A stretch of 64,000 bases of DNA from DASTCZ01 sp963704455 (lineage in GTDB: Bacteria > Acidobacteriota > Terriglobia > Acidiferrales > UBA7541), in NCBI GenBank assembly GCA_963704455.1, contig OY969905.1:310001-374000 (forward strand), written 5' to 3'. This document shows, piece by piece, positions 7,701-16,685 of the stretch; within the stretch, counting starts at the first letter, position 1; the number at the start of each line of letters is the position of its first letter. Under the pieces are notes generated by a model. It was not told where the DNA came from, did no database searches, and was given only the letters and a program-made list of their open reading frames with translations. The position numbers were made by a program, and so were the translations under genes.

Positions 7701-9887
7701 ATGAAAACGAGAACGAAATTCGCGCCCTTGTCACCTGTGATTCTATCCGCCGCGATTGCACTCCTTTTGTTTTCTTCCGCAGGGCCTGCCAGCGCCGGGT
7801 GGCATGGGCGAGCCGCCATTGTCCAAGCGATTGACGAGTCCAGAATGGTCACGCTCGATGGAAATACGCGCGGAGAAGCGAACGCCGAGAACGACCGCGG
7901 GCGAGTGCGTGATGACACTCCGATGGAACACATGATGCTGCAGTTGAAGCGGTCACCGGAAAGCGAGCAGGCGCTGGACACATATATTGATGAGCTTTCC
8001 AATCATAACTCGGCGAATTTTCACCAGTGGCTGACCGCGACGCAACTTGGAGAAACCTATGGCGTGAGCGAAGCCGATCTTAAAACGGTGACGAACTGGC
8101 TGGAGTCGAAGGGATTCACGGTGAATTTGATTTATCCCAACCGGATGGTGATCGATTTTTCCGGCACGGCGCGGGATGTGCGCAGAGCTTTCCGGTGCGA
8201 GATCCATCACCTGGATGTTGACGGCGTGAAGCACATCGCGAACATGAGCGATCCGCAAATTCCGGCGGCGCTGGCTCCCGTGGTGGCGGGGATTGTTTCG
8301 CTGCACGATTTCAAGCCGCGGCCGATGTACAAACCGAAAATCGAGTACACGTTTGCGGGAGGAAATCCGAGCGGCAGCACCACAGATTATGCCGCGGTGC
8401 CGGGAGACCTGGCGACCATTTACAATTTGAATCCTCTCTTCAGCGAAGGGATTTCAGGGCAGGGCCAGACGATTGTGGTGATCGAGGATACGGATGTGTT
8501 TACCACCGCAGACTGGACAAACTTCCGCGCGAAGTTTGGGCTCTCGAATTTTTCAGGAGCGACATTCACGCAGGTGCATCCTCCACCGCCGAGCGGGCCG
8601 AACAACTGCACCGATCCGGGCGTGAACGGCGATGATGGCGAAGCGATTCTGGATGCGGAATGGGCCAGCGCTGCAGCGCCGAGCGCTGCTATCGAGATGG
8701 TATCGTGCCCGAGCACGGGGACTGGAGGCGGGCTCAATTTCGGAGGATTTGTTGCATTTCAAAACCTCGTGAACGCAGCGGGAAAGCCTCCGGCGATTAT
8801 CAGCATGAGTTACGGCGAGTGCGAGGCGGCGAATGGCGCGACGGCCAACCTGGCCTATTCGATGGTGTACCAGCAGGCAGTGACCGCGGGAGTATCTGTT
8901 TTCGTTTCGTCGGGAGATGAGGGCGCGGCCAGTTGCGACGCGAATCAAACCCACGCGACGCACGGAATTGGAGTGAGCGGATTCGCTTCGACTCCCTACA
9001 ATGTTGCGGTCGGCGGGACGGATTTTGCGGACACATATCTCAAAAATAGCAGCACCTACTGGAACGCGGGGAATTCGACTTACTTCAATTCTGCGTTGTC
9101 ATATATTCCCGAGATTCCGTGGAACGATTCCTGTGCGAGCGTGCTGTTTGCCACCCATTTCGGGTACGCGACCACATACGGCACGGGCGGCTTTTGCAAC
9201 AATTCGCCGGGCAACTCGACTTTCCGGACCGTTGTTTCCGGCAGCGGCGGGCCGAGCGGCTGCGCGACAGGAACCGCGACAACAGCCGGCGTGGTTAGCG
9301 GGACATGCGCAGGATGGGCAAAGCCATCCTGGCAATCAGTTTACGGGAACCCGAGCGACGGCGTGCGCGACATACCGGACGTGTCACTTTTTGCCGCGAA
9401 TAATTTCTGGGGACACTACTATGTTTTTTGCTGGACAGACACCGGGAACGGCGGAGGTTCTTGCTCGGGCGCTCCAAGCAGCTGGCCCGGAGCGGGCGGA
9501 ACATCTTTTTCGTCGCCCATCATGGCGGGGATTCAGGCGCTGGTGAATCAGAGGACGAATGCGCGGCAGGGGAACCCGAATACCGTTTATTACATGATTG
9601 CCGCGACGGAATACGGAGCGAGCGGCAGCGCCGCATGCAACTCGAGCAACAATCCGTTGCGAAGGGGACTGGCGAGCACGTGCACTTTTTACGATGTGAC
9701 GCTCGGGGACATTGACGTCAATTGCACCGGCGCGAATAATTGCTACCATCCCACAGGCGCAAATGGAGTTCTTTCTACAAACAGCGGCGCATACGACCCG
9801 GCGTTTGTGACAACGGCCGGATGGGATTTCGCCACGGGAATCGGGACGGTGAATGCGTACAACCTGGTCTACAACACCGCGTGGTGA
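7701..9887 (+). CDS. Sedolisin (S53) protease with pro-kumamolisin domain
   Basis: A 728-residue secreted, acid-active type serine-carboxyl peptidase. The signal peptide MKTRTKFAPLSPVILSAAIA ends near ASAG. The activation domain spans about residues 50-215 (FHQWLTATQLGETYGVSEAD, then TARDVRRAFRCEIHH). The catalytic domain has Glu314 and Asp318 in DDGEAILDAEW, an oxyanion-hole region in SYGECEA, and the nucleophile Ser602 in GGTSFSSP. The C-terminal calcium-site region is DVTLGDIDVNCTG...WDFATGIG. All key residues are present, so it should be active. The start at 7701 has AAGGAG 4-5 bases upstream; the frame is open from 7656 but without such a site. Confidence 0.9.
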   Translation: MKTRTKFAPLSPVILSAAIALLLFSSAGPASAGWHGRAAIVQAIDESRMVTLDGNTRGEANAENDRGRVRDDTPMEHMMLQLKRSPESEQALDTYIDELSNHNSANFHQWLTATQLGETYGVSEADLKTVTNWLESKGFTVNLIYPNRMVIDFSGTARDVRRAFRCEIHHLDVDGVKHIANMSDPQIPAALAPVVAGIVSLHDFKPRPMYKPKIEYTFAGGNPSGSTTDYAAVPGDLATIYNLNPLFSEGISGQGQTIVVIEDTDVFTTADWTNFRAKFGLSNFSGATFTQVHPPPPSGPNNCTDPGVNGDDGEAILDAEWASAAAPSAAIEMVSCPSTGTGGGLNFGGFVAFQNLVNAAGKPPAIISMSYGECEAANGATANLAYSMVYQQAVTAGVSVFVSSGDEGAASCDANQTHATHGIGVSGFASTPYNVAVGGTDFADTYLKNSSTYWNAGNSTYFNSALSYIPEIPWNDSCASVLFATHFGYATTYGTGGFCNNSPGNSTFRTVVSGSGGPSGCATGTATTAGVVSGTCAGWAKPSWQSVYGNPSDGVRDIPDVSLFAANNFWGHYYVFCWTDTGNGGGSCSGAPSSWPGAGGTSFSSPIMAGIQALVNQRTNARQGNPNTVYYMIAATEYGASGSAACNSSNNPLRRGLASTCTFYDVTLGDIDVNCTGANNCYHPTGANGVLSTNSGAYDPAFVTTAGWDFATGIGTVNAYNLVYNTAW

Positions 9888-10011
9888 GTGGGGCTGAACG
9901 CTGCTTGCTATCCGCGAGAGTGGCGAAGCGCGCGCAAGGATTTATTGAAATGGGATGGCTCCGAATTTCGGGCGGCGTTTCGATGCGGGGATCACCTGTG
10001 AGATGGCAATT

Positions 10012-11973
10012 ATGAAAACCGCGACCTCTTCAATATTCCGGCCATCCACGATTGTATTTGCAATCGGGTTGCTGCTGGCGTTGGCCGCTTCGAATTCAAG
10101 CATGGAGTCTCCGGCGGCGAAAATCGGTGTGGCCGACGATTGGAGTCACCACCGCCTAATTTTTTCGAACCCCGGCACAGCGGAAGAGGCGATAAAAAAC
10201 GGGAGCTATGCGCGATGGCTCGGAATCACTAACGATTCGCGATACAAGCTGCAACAAACGAAGCGAGATTACGCTGCGAAGGGCGGGCCATCCGAGAAAA
10301 TCGAATTCCCTGACGAGGGAGCGGGAGATAAAAACGAGATAGCAACGCCGGAGAATTTGGCGCGGTTCAAAGATAACCGGATGCCGCGCGGACTTTCCAG
10401 GGCTCCGCTAAATCTTCGAGAGCATCCGCGGCCCGAGCGCGGGCGCCGACGTAAGACGCCAAATGTGCATCTCGATTGGAGCGAGAATATGGGCAGCCTG
10501 GCGACCTCCGGGCTGGGTGTTTTTCCCGCGAAGTATTCGTTCACAACCAGCAACGCAAACTGCGGCAACACGGCTTCGCCGGATTTTGTGGTTTACAACA
10601 CGGGACTGCCGGGATCGGCGTCGCAGGCGAGCATCATCGCTTATGACAATCTTTATCCCGGCGGGTGCACAACGGGCAACGTGCCGTCAGTATATTGGGC
10701 TTACAACACGAATGCGGGGACGATTGTTACTTCGGTCACGCTGTCGCTGGATGGATCTCAGGTGGCATTTGTGCAGAGCGTGAGCGGAGTTGCAAATCTG
10801 GTTGTGTTGAAGTGGGCTGAGTCGGGAAGCGAGACTGCAATAAGCCCACTCACACTTGCAGCGACGGCAGCGGGGTCGTATCGCGCTTGCGGCGCGCCTT
10901 GCATGACCAGCATTGCATTTTCCGGCGGCGCGAATGACAGCGGGTCGGCGCCATTTGTTTTCTACGATGCCGATACGCTTTATGTCGGCGACGATAGTGG
11001 GAAGCTGCACAAATTTACCGGAGTGTTTGGCGGAACTCCCACGGAGGCGGGAGGGGCGTGGCCGGTTACGGTGAGCGCGTCCGCGCTAGCCAGTCCTGTG
11101 TACGATGGCGGCTCCGGAAATGTATTCGTCGGCGACTATCAGCTCAATGGCGCGACAACGTGCTCTGGGTTGGGGAATCCGTGCGGATTCTTTTACTCAT
11201 TTAATGGTTCGACCGGCGCCCCTGTGGGCAAATCGAACAAGATTGATTTCAATAGCGGAATCGTGGATAGCCCGCTGGTGGATTCCGCGGCCGGGATGGC
11301 ATACGTGTTCGTGGGTGCAGACGGCGATACGGGGGCCGCGTCCCCTTGTGGGTCCGGCATTCAATGTAGCGGCGTGTTCCAATTTCCGGTGAGCTTCACA
11401 AATGGAAGTGGGACTGAAGCCACCGTGGGGCCAGGGTTTGAATTCATGCTTTCCGGCGCGTTCGATAATACTTATCTTGCGTCAGGAACGCCGGGAAGCC
11501 CTTCCGGAAATCTTTATGTTGTTGGGAATACGGGCGGGGCGAACAATACCCTGTTTCAAGTATCCATCGGCTCAAACGTGATGAACAAGACCTCCACGGT
11601 TGGCCCGGCGGTGAGCGATAACTTCACGAATGGTTTTTTTGCGGCTGGCTTGCAGGTGACGGAATTCTTTAACGGCACAAACGATTTGATTTTCTTGAGC
11701 GTGCTCAGCTTTGGCGCGCCGGCAAGTTGCACCAGCACTCTCGCCGACGGTTGCGTGATGGGATTTGACGTGACCAGTGGAACTATCACAGCGAGCACGG
11801 CGCCTACAGCAGCAGCAACCGAAGCCGGCGGAACGAGCGGCATCATTATTGATAATTCGTCGGCGCTTGCGGGCGCTTCCAATATTTATTTCACACCTCT
11901 TGCAAGCCAACTCTGCACTACATCTGCCACGACAGGTGGCTGCGCAATTCAGACGTTGCAAGCGATGCCTTGA
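10012..11973 (+). CDS. Exported beta-propeller-like protein
   Basis: A 653-residue exported protein with a signal peptide near IVFAIGLLLALAASNS. After a charged linker (about residues 55-150, rich in Arg, Lys and Glu) come repeated glycine-rich beta motifs: DADTLYVGDDSGKLHKFTG, SPVYDGGSGNVFVGDYQL, GNLYVVGNTGGANNTLF. This is the look of a PQQ-like or quinoprotein-type propeller. Several paired cysteines (SNANCGNTAS, ACGAPC, LCTTSATTGGC) suggest disulfides. No catalytic residue can be named. It follows the sedolisin gene by 124 bases in the same direction and may be co-transcribed. An ATG three codons upstream is an equal alternative start; neither has a clear ribosome binding site. Confidence 0.7.
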   Translation: MKTATSSIFRPSTIVFAIGLLLALAASNSSMESPAAKIGVADDWSHHRLIFSNPGTAEEAIKNGSYARWLGITNDSRYKLQQTKRDYAAKGGPSEKIEFPDEGAGDKNEIATPENLARFKDNRMPRGLSRAPLNLREHPRPERGRRRKTPNVHLDWSENMGSLATSGLGVFPAKYSFTTSNANCGNTASPDFVVYNTGLPGSASQASIIAYDNLYPGGCTTGNVPSVYWAYNTNAGTIVTSVTLSLDGSQVAFVQSVSGVANLVVLKWAESGSETAISPLTLAATAAGSYRACGAPCMTSIAFSGGANDSGSAPFVFYDADTLYVGDDSGKLHKFTGVFGGTPTEAGGAWPVTVSASALASPVYDGGSGNVFVGDYQLNGATTCSGLGNPCGFFYSFNGSTGAPVGKSNKIDFNSGIVDSPLVDSAAGMAYVFVGADGDTGAASPCGSGIQCSGVFQFPVSFTNGSGTEATVGPGFEFMLSGAFDNTYLASGTPGSPSGNLYVVGNTGGANNTLFQVSIGSNVMNKTSTVGPAVSDNFTNGFFAAGLQVTEFFNGTNDLIFLSVLSFGAPASCTSTLADGCVMGFDVTSGTITASTAPTAAATEAGGTSGIIIDNSSALAGASNIYFTPLASQLCTTSATTGGCAIQTLQAMP

Positions 11974-12070
11974 GCGATGAAACTTGCGCGGGGATTGCGC
12001 GCCAATGTCTCTCTCGTTTCCATCAATCACATGCGAGTATCATGGCAGGAGAAGTGCGCGCGAATTAAAA

Positions 12071-12820
12071 ATGGCTGCCTCACCCAAACCGAGTAGTGAC
12101 TCCCAGCAATTCAGATTCGTCGCGCCGGAGATGGCACGCATTCCGGAGGGCTGGTTTGCGATGGGATGCGACGCTGGTCGCGACGACGAGAGGCCGGCGC
12201 ACCGCGTGTGGGTGGACGGATTCGAGATGGCGCGTTGCCAGGTGACGAATGCCGAATATGCGCAGTTCCTTGCGGCGACGGGCCGCGCGAAGCCGTTGCA
12301 TTGGGAAGACGCTGGGTTTAATGATCCGCGGCAGCCGGTTGCAGCTGTTTCATGGTTTGACGCGATGGCGTATTGCGAATGGCTGAGCGGTGTGAGCGGG
12401 TGCGCGTATTTTTTGCCCTCCGAAGCGCAGTGGGAGCGGGGGGCGCGCGGCGGCGCGGAGGGGGAAGACTTTCCGTGGGGAAATGTTCCGCAAGGCGAGT
12501 CGGCGGAGAGCTGCGTTCCCGATTACACCGCGCGCTGGAAAAATGGACCGGAGAATGTGGGACTCTACGCGCCGAATGCATATGGACTTTACAACATGGG
12601 AGACAACGTGCACGAGTGGTGCGCGGATTGGTATGACGCGGGCTACTACGCGCGTTCGCCGGATCGGAATCCGCGGAACGATTTGCCGACGGGGCGGCGG
12701 GCGTCGAGAGGCGGTTCGTGGCGACATCATATAAAGTTCACGCGGACAGCGGCGCGGTCGAGTATTCCGCCGGAGTTTAAGTATGCGGATTACGGGTTTC
12801 GGGTGGCGCGCGAATGCTGA
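12071..12820 (+). CDS. FGE-sulfatase (SUMF1) domain protein without the active cysteines
   Basis: A 249-residue single-domain protein of the formylglycine-generating-enzyme fold: ARIPEGWFAMGCDAGRDDER, PAHRVWVDGFEMARCQVTNAEYAQF, YFLPSEAQWERGARGG, NVHEWCADWYD and the signature RRASRGGSWRHH, ending YADYGFRVARE. True FGEs have cysteines just after the RGGSW signature; here the region reads SWRHHIKFTRTAAR with none, so it should not make formylglycine. Such proteins act as other oxidases or as binding domains. No export signal is seen from the chosen ATG; a frame from 11984 adds 29 residues without improving the match. A fragment of a second, similar gene lies 1.1 kb downstream. Confidence 0.8.
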   Translation: MAASPKPSSDSQQFRFVAPEMARIPEGWFAMGCDAGRDDERPAHRVWVDGFEMARCQVTNAEYAQFLAATGRAKPLHWEDAGFNDPRQPVAAVSWFDAMAYCEWLSGVSGCAYFLPSEAQWERGARGGAEGEDFPWGNVPQGESAESCVPDYTARWKNGPENVGLYAPNAYGLYNMGDNVHEWCADWYDAGYYARSPDRNPRNDLPTGRRASRGGSWRHHIKFTRTAARSSIPPEFKYADYGFRVAREC

Positions 12821-12841
12821 GGGGCCGAGGATGGCATTGGC

Positions 12842-13906
12842 TCAGTGTGATCCCGGGACGTGGGCCACGAGCCAGGCACGCATAGTATCGAGATACTCCG
12901 GGTCGACGATCCCGTTTGAATCATCACTGACCAAGTGCATGCTGTGATCGGCGTTGTGAAGGACGCGGATGGTGAAGTCTCGGCCCCCACTTTGCGTAAG
13001 AGTTTGGCGGATGATGGATACACTTTTGTCCACGGGCACCAAACGGTCTTGGTCACCGAAGAGGAACAGTGCCGGTACATGCAAAGCTCGTAGCGCGGGG
13101 AGGGGATCGTAAGTCATCTCTCGCCGGAACCGGACGATGCCGGGCTTATCCAGATCTGAAGGCGCGGCCAGTGGATCGAACAATTTGTCCTGCTGCGATT
13201 TAACCTCGCCATACCACGGTTTGCTTCGCGCCTGCTCCAATTCGATTTTCGCGCGATCATATCCATTGCGCGTGAAGATGTAATTCCAAACATCGCGGCG
13301 CAGGTCGGTGGCTTCGTCAACTTCGCGCTCGGGCAGGCCCCCCGCTTCGAGTTCCTTTGCGTAAAAGAAAAGCATCTGTTCACCGGGAGAAACGCCCGGG
13401 CCCGACACGGCAATGACATAGGAGATATCGGTGGAACGCGAAGCCGCGAGCGGTCCGAGCCACCCGCCCTGGCTGAGGCCCCACACGCCAATGTGCTTCG
13501 AATCGATCTCGGTGCGCGATTTCAGATACTGAATAGCAGCGAGCCCATCGTCGCAAACGTCCATGAATGGGCCGGCCCGGAAGTCACCGGTGGATTCGCC
13601 CACGCCGCGCTTGTCATACGCCAACGCAGCGATGCCGTGCTCCGCAAACCAGCGAGCGGTAACAAGGTCGCGGCTTTGAGGTCCTGAGCCGTGGAAGAGG
13701 ACGACGGCCGGATGCCGCTGAGATCCTGGGGGAATAAAGAGTGTCCCGGCGAGAGTTATGTCGCCGCTGGCAAAATGGACGGCTTCTTCGGTGGCAGGCC
13801 CAGTTGAAGGCTGAATTGACGCGCGATTGCCGCAACCGAGAAAGGGAAGAAGGAGCAGCGCGAGGCCGGCTGTAACGATTCGATGCGGTTTCGAATACGA
13901 GGGCAT
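12842..13906 (-). CDS. Alpha/beta hydrolase lipoprotein
   Basis: A 354-residue predicted lipoprotein: hydrophobic stretch then LPFLGC with the lipidated Cys at about residue 25. The hydrolase domain has VVLFHGSGPQSRD (oxyanion loop), YDKRGVGES, the nucleophile elbow GLSQGG with Ser145, FLFGDQDRLVP carrying the acid, and LHNADHSMHL carrying the His. It is close to acyl-peptidase or esterase-type S9/S33 members, but the substrate is unknown. It sits on the strand opposite its neighbours, between an intact FGE-domain gene and the scrap of another. That placement suggests rearrangement around it. Confidence 0.85.
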   Translation of the reverse strand: MPSYSKPHRIVTAGLALLLLPFLGCGNRASIQPSTGPATEEAVHFASGDITLAGTLFIPPGSQRHPAVVLFHGSGPQSRDLVTARWFAEHGIAALAYDKRGVGESTGDFRAGPFMDVCDDGLAAIQYLKSRTEIDSKHIGVWGLSQGGWLGPLAASRSTDISYVIAVSGPGVSPGEQMLFFYAKELEAGGLPEREVDEATDLRRDVWNYIFTRNGYDRAKIELEQARSKPWYGEVKSQQDKLFDPLAAPSDLDKPGIVRFRREMTYDPLPALRALHVPALFLFGDQDRLVPVDKSVSIIRQTLTQSGGRDFTIRVLHNADHSMHLVSDDSNGIVDPEYLDTMRAWLVAHVPGSH

Positions 13907-13965
13907 GGCGATGCAGTTGAAAGGACGCTCGAGATGGCGAATTGTTACTTGAAGGCGTCATATTA

Positions 13966-14033
13966 AGGATGGCGGCGCGGTCGAGTGTCCCGGCGGAGTT
14001 CAAGTATGCAGATTGGGGGTTTCGTGTGGCATC
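13966..14033 (+). pseudogene. C-terminal remnant of a second FGE-type gene
   Basis: Read in one plus-strand frame, this stretch gives ARSSVPAEFKYADWGFRVA. It matches ARSSIPPEFKYADYGFRVA at the end of the intact FGE-domain gene (12750-12816), with high nucleotide identity as well. Only the last 20 or so codons remain, and the frame then continues without a matching stop. It is either the tail of a deleted paralogue or a partial duplication that left a copy on each side of the alpha/beta hydrolase gene. Confidence 0.7.
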
Positions 14034-14152
14034 TTCGAAGAAATGCGCAGGCAGAGAAAGACTACAGAACGATTCGAGTCTCTCCTACGAATTGCGATGA
14101 ATGATGACTGTCTCGGGTCGCGGATCCAAGTGCATCTTTCGGGACACAGGAT

Positions 14153-14183
14153 TTATGGAGCGGGCGATGGGAATCGAACCCAC
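14153..14183. repeat. Duplicated 3' end of tRNA-Gly (att-like site)
   Basis: A 31-base segment is identical to 14755-14785, the 3' end of the tRNA-Gly gene (T arm, acceptor 3' strand and CCA on the minus strand). The rest of the tRNA does not follow here, so this cannot be a functional tRNA gene. An intact tRNA, an insert and a repeated tRNA 3' end is the usual picture for an element integrated at a tRNA gene. The insert would be about 0.6 kb (14184-14757), with no integrase. Confidence 0.7.
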
Positions 14184-14275
14184 ACGTCCCCAATTTCCAA
14201 GCTGTACCGCGTCAATCTACCGTCCTCGGCTTATCGGACTGCGAGCAGAAATTCAATCATTCGGGCCTGCGTGAA

Positions 14276-14668
14276 TTAGGGCGCGAGGTCATCCCTGAGT
14301 AATACAATTTCAACTTCTTTATTCCCAGTGGGGTCATGCGGGATCTCTTGAGAGCAGGCTATTTCAAGTATGTTGTCCCCGTGTCCGCCGTCTCCCTTGC
14401 AGAGATTGTACGGTCGGAGTCTATATGCCCAAATACTATTGATGCGGCACACCTCAAATAGAAAGTCCTCATGAGGATGATCAAAGTCTTTCCCTCGCAT
14501 CCTGAAGTGTTCCTTGATTGGTATGCACCTGTCCACTTTAACGTCTAAGGTGCCCTTGTGAAGATCCTCTCCTGTAGCCTTGCGGTATGCCTCGCAGAAC
14601 TTGGGCTGGTTCAGACGAGCCGTGAAGTGCTTACATCCTTGGGCGACTTTTCCTCTCACGATTATCAT
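14276..14668 (-). CDS. CTP-dependent riboflavin kinase-like (DUF120) protein
   Basis: A 130-residue protein resembling the DUF120 domain of archaeal RibK, which phosphorylates riboflavin with CTP. Matches are the opening MIIVRGKVAQGCKHFTARL, the signature KGTLDVKVDRC (family: PGTLNVKLD), a central FLFEVCRINSIWAYRLRPY, and the end GDNILEIACSQEI...EVEIVLLRDD. The start at 14668 has GGAGG 9 bases upstream; the frame runs on upstream through the tRNA but that part is not protein-like. It is the only gene in the small tRNA-Gly insert. Bacteria normally make FMN with the unrelated ATP-dependent RibF, so the role is unclear. The family call is my reading of motifs without a search. Confidence 0.55.
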   Translation of the reverse strand: MIIVRGKVAQGCKHFTARLNQPKFCEAYRKATGEDLHKGTLDVKVDRCIPIKEHFRMRGKDFDHPHEDFLFEVCRINSIWAYRLRPYNLCKGDGGHGDNILEIACSQEIPHDPTGNKEVEIVLLRDDLAP

Positions 14669-14757
14669 TAAGGAACGCCTCCGTCGGCTGCCCCCATCGT
14701 TGCGTTGCAGGTTCAAGCAAGTGTGGGCTTTGGACCTACTTGCAGATAGGTTAGTTA

Positions 14758-14831
14758 TGGAGCGGGCGATGGGAATCGAACCCACGTCTAGAGCTTGGGA
14801 AGCTCCTATTCTGCCATTGAACTACGCCCGC
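14758..14831 (-). tRNA. tRNA-Gly (anticodon CCC)
   Basis: The minus strand gives a full cloverleaf: acceptor GCGGGCG pairing with CGCCCGC, D arm with AGTTCAATGGCAGAAT, anticodon arm GGAGC-TTCCCAA-GCTCT, T arm GTGGG-TTCGATT-CCCAT and an encoded CCA. The 7-base loop TTCCCAA places CCC at positions 34-36. The sequence is very like the E. coli glycine CCC tRNA. Its 3' end is duplicated at 14153-14183. Confidence 0.95.
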
Positions 14832-14950
14832 TCTATAGAAACCCTAGCACAGGCTGAAACTGCGGACAAGGGAGCGTTGAGAGATGAGGCAGGGGCCGCA
14901 TCGAGGCGAATCCGTGCTAGATTTACGTTTCTGTTTTTAGTGGAGGGATT

Positions 14951-16423
14951 GTGGCTTACAAAGATTTGCGAGCGTTTATCGAGCGGCTGGAGCGCGAGGG
15001 CGAGCTGAAGCGCATCGGCGTGGAAGTGGACCCGGTGCTGGAAATTACGGAGATTGCGGATCGCGCAACGAAATCCGGCGGGCCGGCGCTGCTGTTTGAA
15101 AAGCCGAAGGGATCGCGCGTGCCCGTGCTGATTAACGCGCTGGGCAGCGAGCGGCGCATGAATCTCGCGCTCGAAGTGAATGACGTAAACGAAATCGCGG
15201 AGCGCATTCGCGGAATGCTGGACTTCCAATCGCCCCAGGGCCTGCTGGACAAAATCAAGATGCTTCCGAAGCTCGCGGAGCTGGGCTCGTTTTTTCCGAA
15301 GACCGTCCGCAGCGGGCCGTGCAAAGAGGTGATTAAGAAGGAAGGCTTCTCACTTTTTGATTTCCCCATACTGAAGTGCTGGCCGAAGGATGCTGGGCGG
15401 TTTATCACCTGGCCGCTGGTGATTACGAAGAATCCGGAGACGGGGAAGCGCAACGTTGGCGTTTACCGCATGCAAGTTTTTGACGAACGAACGACGGCGA
15501 TGCACTGGCAGACGCAGAAGCACGGTGCGGAACATTTCCGCCGCGCGCGCGCAGCAAATCCCGAAGGGCGCATTGACGTCGCGGTGGCGATTGGCTCGGA
15601 CCCGGCGACTTGCTTATCGGGAATTCTTCCGATCCCGCCGGATCTCGATGAGTTTATGTTCGCAGGATTCCTGCGTCGCGAGCCGGTGGAGATGGTCGCG
15701 TGCGAGACGGTGGACCTGGAAGTTCCGGCGAACGCGGAGATTATTCTCGAGGGCCACGTGAATTTGAATGAGATGCGAACGGAGGGGCCGTTTGGCGATC
15801 ACACCGGATTTTATTCGCTCGAAGGCGAGTATCCCGTTTTTCACGTGACGTGTATTACCCACCGTCGCGATCCGATTTATCTGACGACGATTGTCGGGCC
15901 GCCGCCGCAGGAAGATTTCTGGATGGGGCACGCGGTCGAGCGGATTTTTCTGCCGGTGATGAAGATGCAGTATCCGGAGATTGTGGACGTGGCGATGCCC
16001 GCCGAGGGGATCTTCCACAATTTGATGATTGTCGCGATCCGCAAATCGTATCCGGGGCATGCGCGCAAGATCATGAACGCGATCTGGTCGCTCGGCCAGG
16101 CAATGTTCACGAAAGTGATCGTGGTGGTCGATCACGACGTGGATGTTCAGAATCCGCGCGAGGTGGTTTGGAAGACGCTTTGCGCAATCGATCCGGAGCG
16201 CGACATACAATTCATGTTTGGGCCGACGGACTCGCTGGACCACGCGGCGCGCGTGCAGGACTTCGGCTCGAAGATGGGAATTGACGCGACGCGGAAGTGG
16301 GCGAGCGAAGGATTCGCGCGTCCTTGGCCGGACGAGATTGTTATGGATTCGGCGACACGCGCGCGCGTGAATAAAATGTGGAGTTCGCTGGGCCTGCCGC
16401 AGAATCCTCAAAGCAAGAAGTAA
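14951..16423 (+). CDS. ubiD: UbiD family decarboxylase
   Basis: A 490-residue prenylated-FMN-dependent (de)carboxylase of the UbiD family, cytoplasmic; members act on 4-hydroxy-3-polyprenylbenzoate or on other aromatic and unsaturated acids. The GTG start at 14951 has GGAGGG 3-4 bases upstream. Family features are VLINALGSERRMNLAL, the RMQVFDERTTAMHWQTQKH segment, EGPFGDHTGFYS with the conserved glutamate, and the C-terminal SLGQAMFTKVIVVVDHDVDV. No ubiX-type prenyltransferase gene, needed to make the cofactor, is in this window. In a menaquinone-using acidobacterium the substrate may not be a quinone precursor, so the gene name marks the family, not the substrate. Confidence 0.88.
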   Translation: MAYKDLRAFIERLEREGELKRIGVEVDPVLEITEIADRATKSGGPALLFEKPKGSRVPVLINALGSERRMNLALEVNDVNEIAERIRGMLDFQSPQGLLDKIKMLPKLAELGSFFPKTVRSGPCKEVIKKEGFSLFDFPILKCWPKDAGRFITWPLVITKNPETGKRNVGVYRMQVFDERTTAMHWQTQKHGAEHFRRARAANPEGRIDVAVAIGSDPATCLSGILPIPPDLDEFMFAGFLRREPVEMVACETVDLEVPANAEIILEGHVNLNEMRTEGPFGDHTGFYSLEGEYPVFHVTCITHRRDPIYLTTIVGPPPQEDFWMGHAVERIFLPVMKMQYPEIVDVAMPAEGIFHNLMIVAIRKSYPGHARKIMNAIWSLGQAMFTKVIVVVDHDVDVQNPREVVWKTLCAIDPERDIQFMFGPTDSLDHAARVQDFGSKMGIDATRKWASEGFARPWPDEIVMDSATRARVNKMWSSLGLPQNPQSKK

Positions 16424-16685
16424 TCCTCCATATGAAGGAATGCAATGAGGGGGCAAACAGGGGGTAGGTGTGTGCCCTTTGGGCCAGTTTGAAACTGCCG
16501 AAGTACCCGCGAATCAAAAAGTAACTCCCCCTTTCCAGACGAATTGAAGACTTGAAAAGTGAGCGATTACCCGCATTTAATGCGGGAGCCTGCCCAGAAC
16601 TGCCTAAAACTACCCAAGAACTCCCCCTATTAATACGACAACTGCCCATTCGTACAGCTTGACGTGATTTGCCGCGGATGCCCTA

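Noticed and set aside
14153..14230. A second functional tRNA gene
   Set aside because: Only the T arm and acceptor 3' strand are present; no matching 5' acceptor, D arm or anticodon arm can be folded.
15614..16456. Minus-strand frame opposite ubiD
   Set aside because: Arg/His-rich shadow of a GC-rich gene; no motif.
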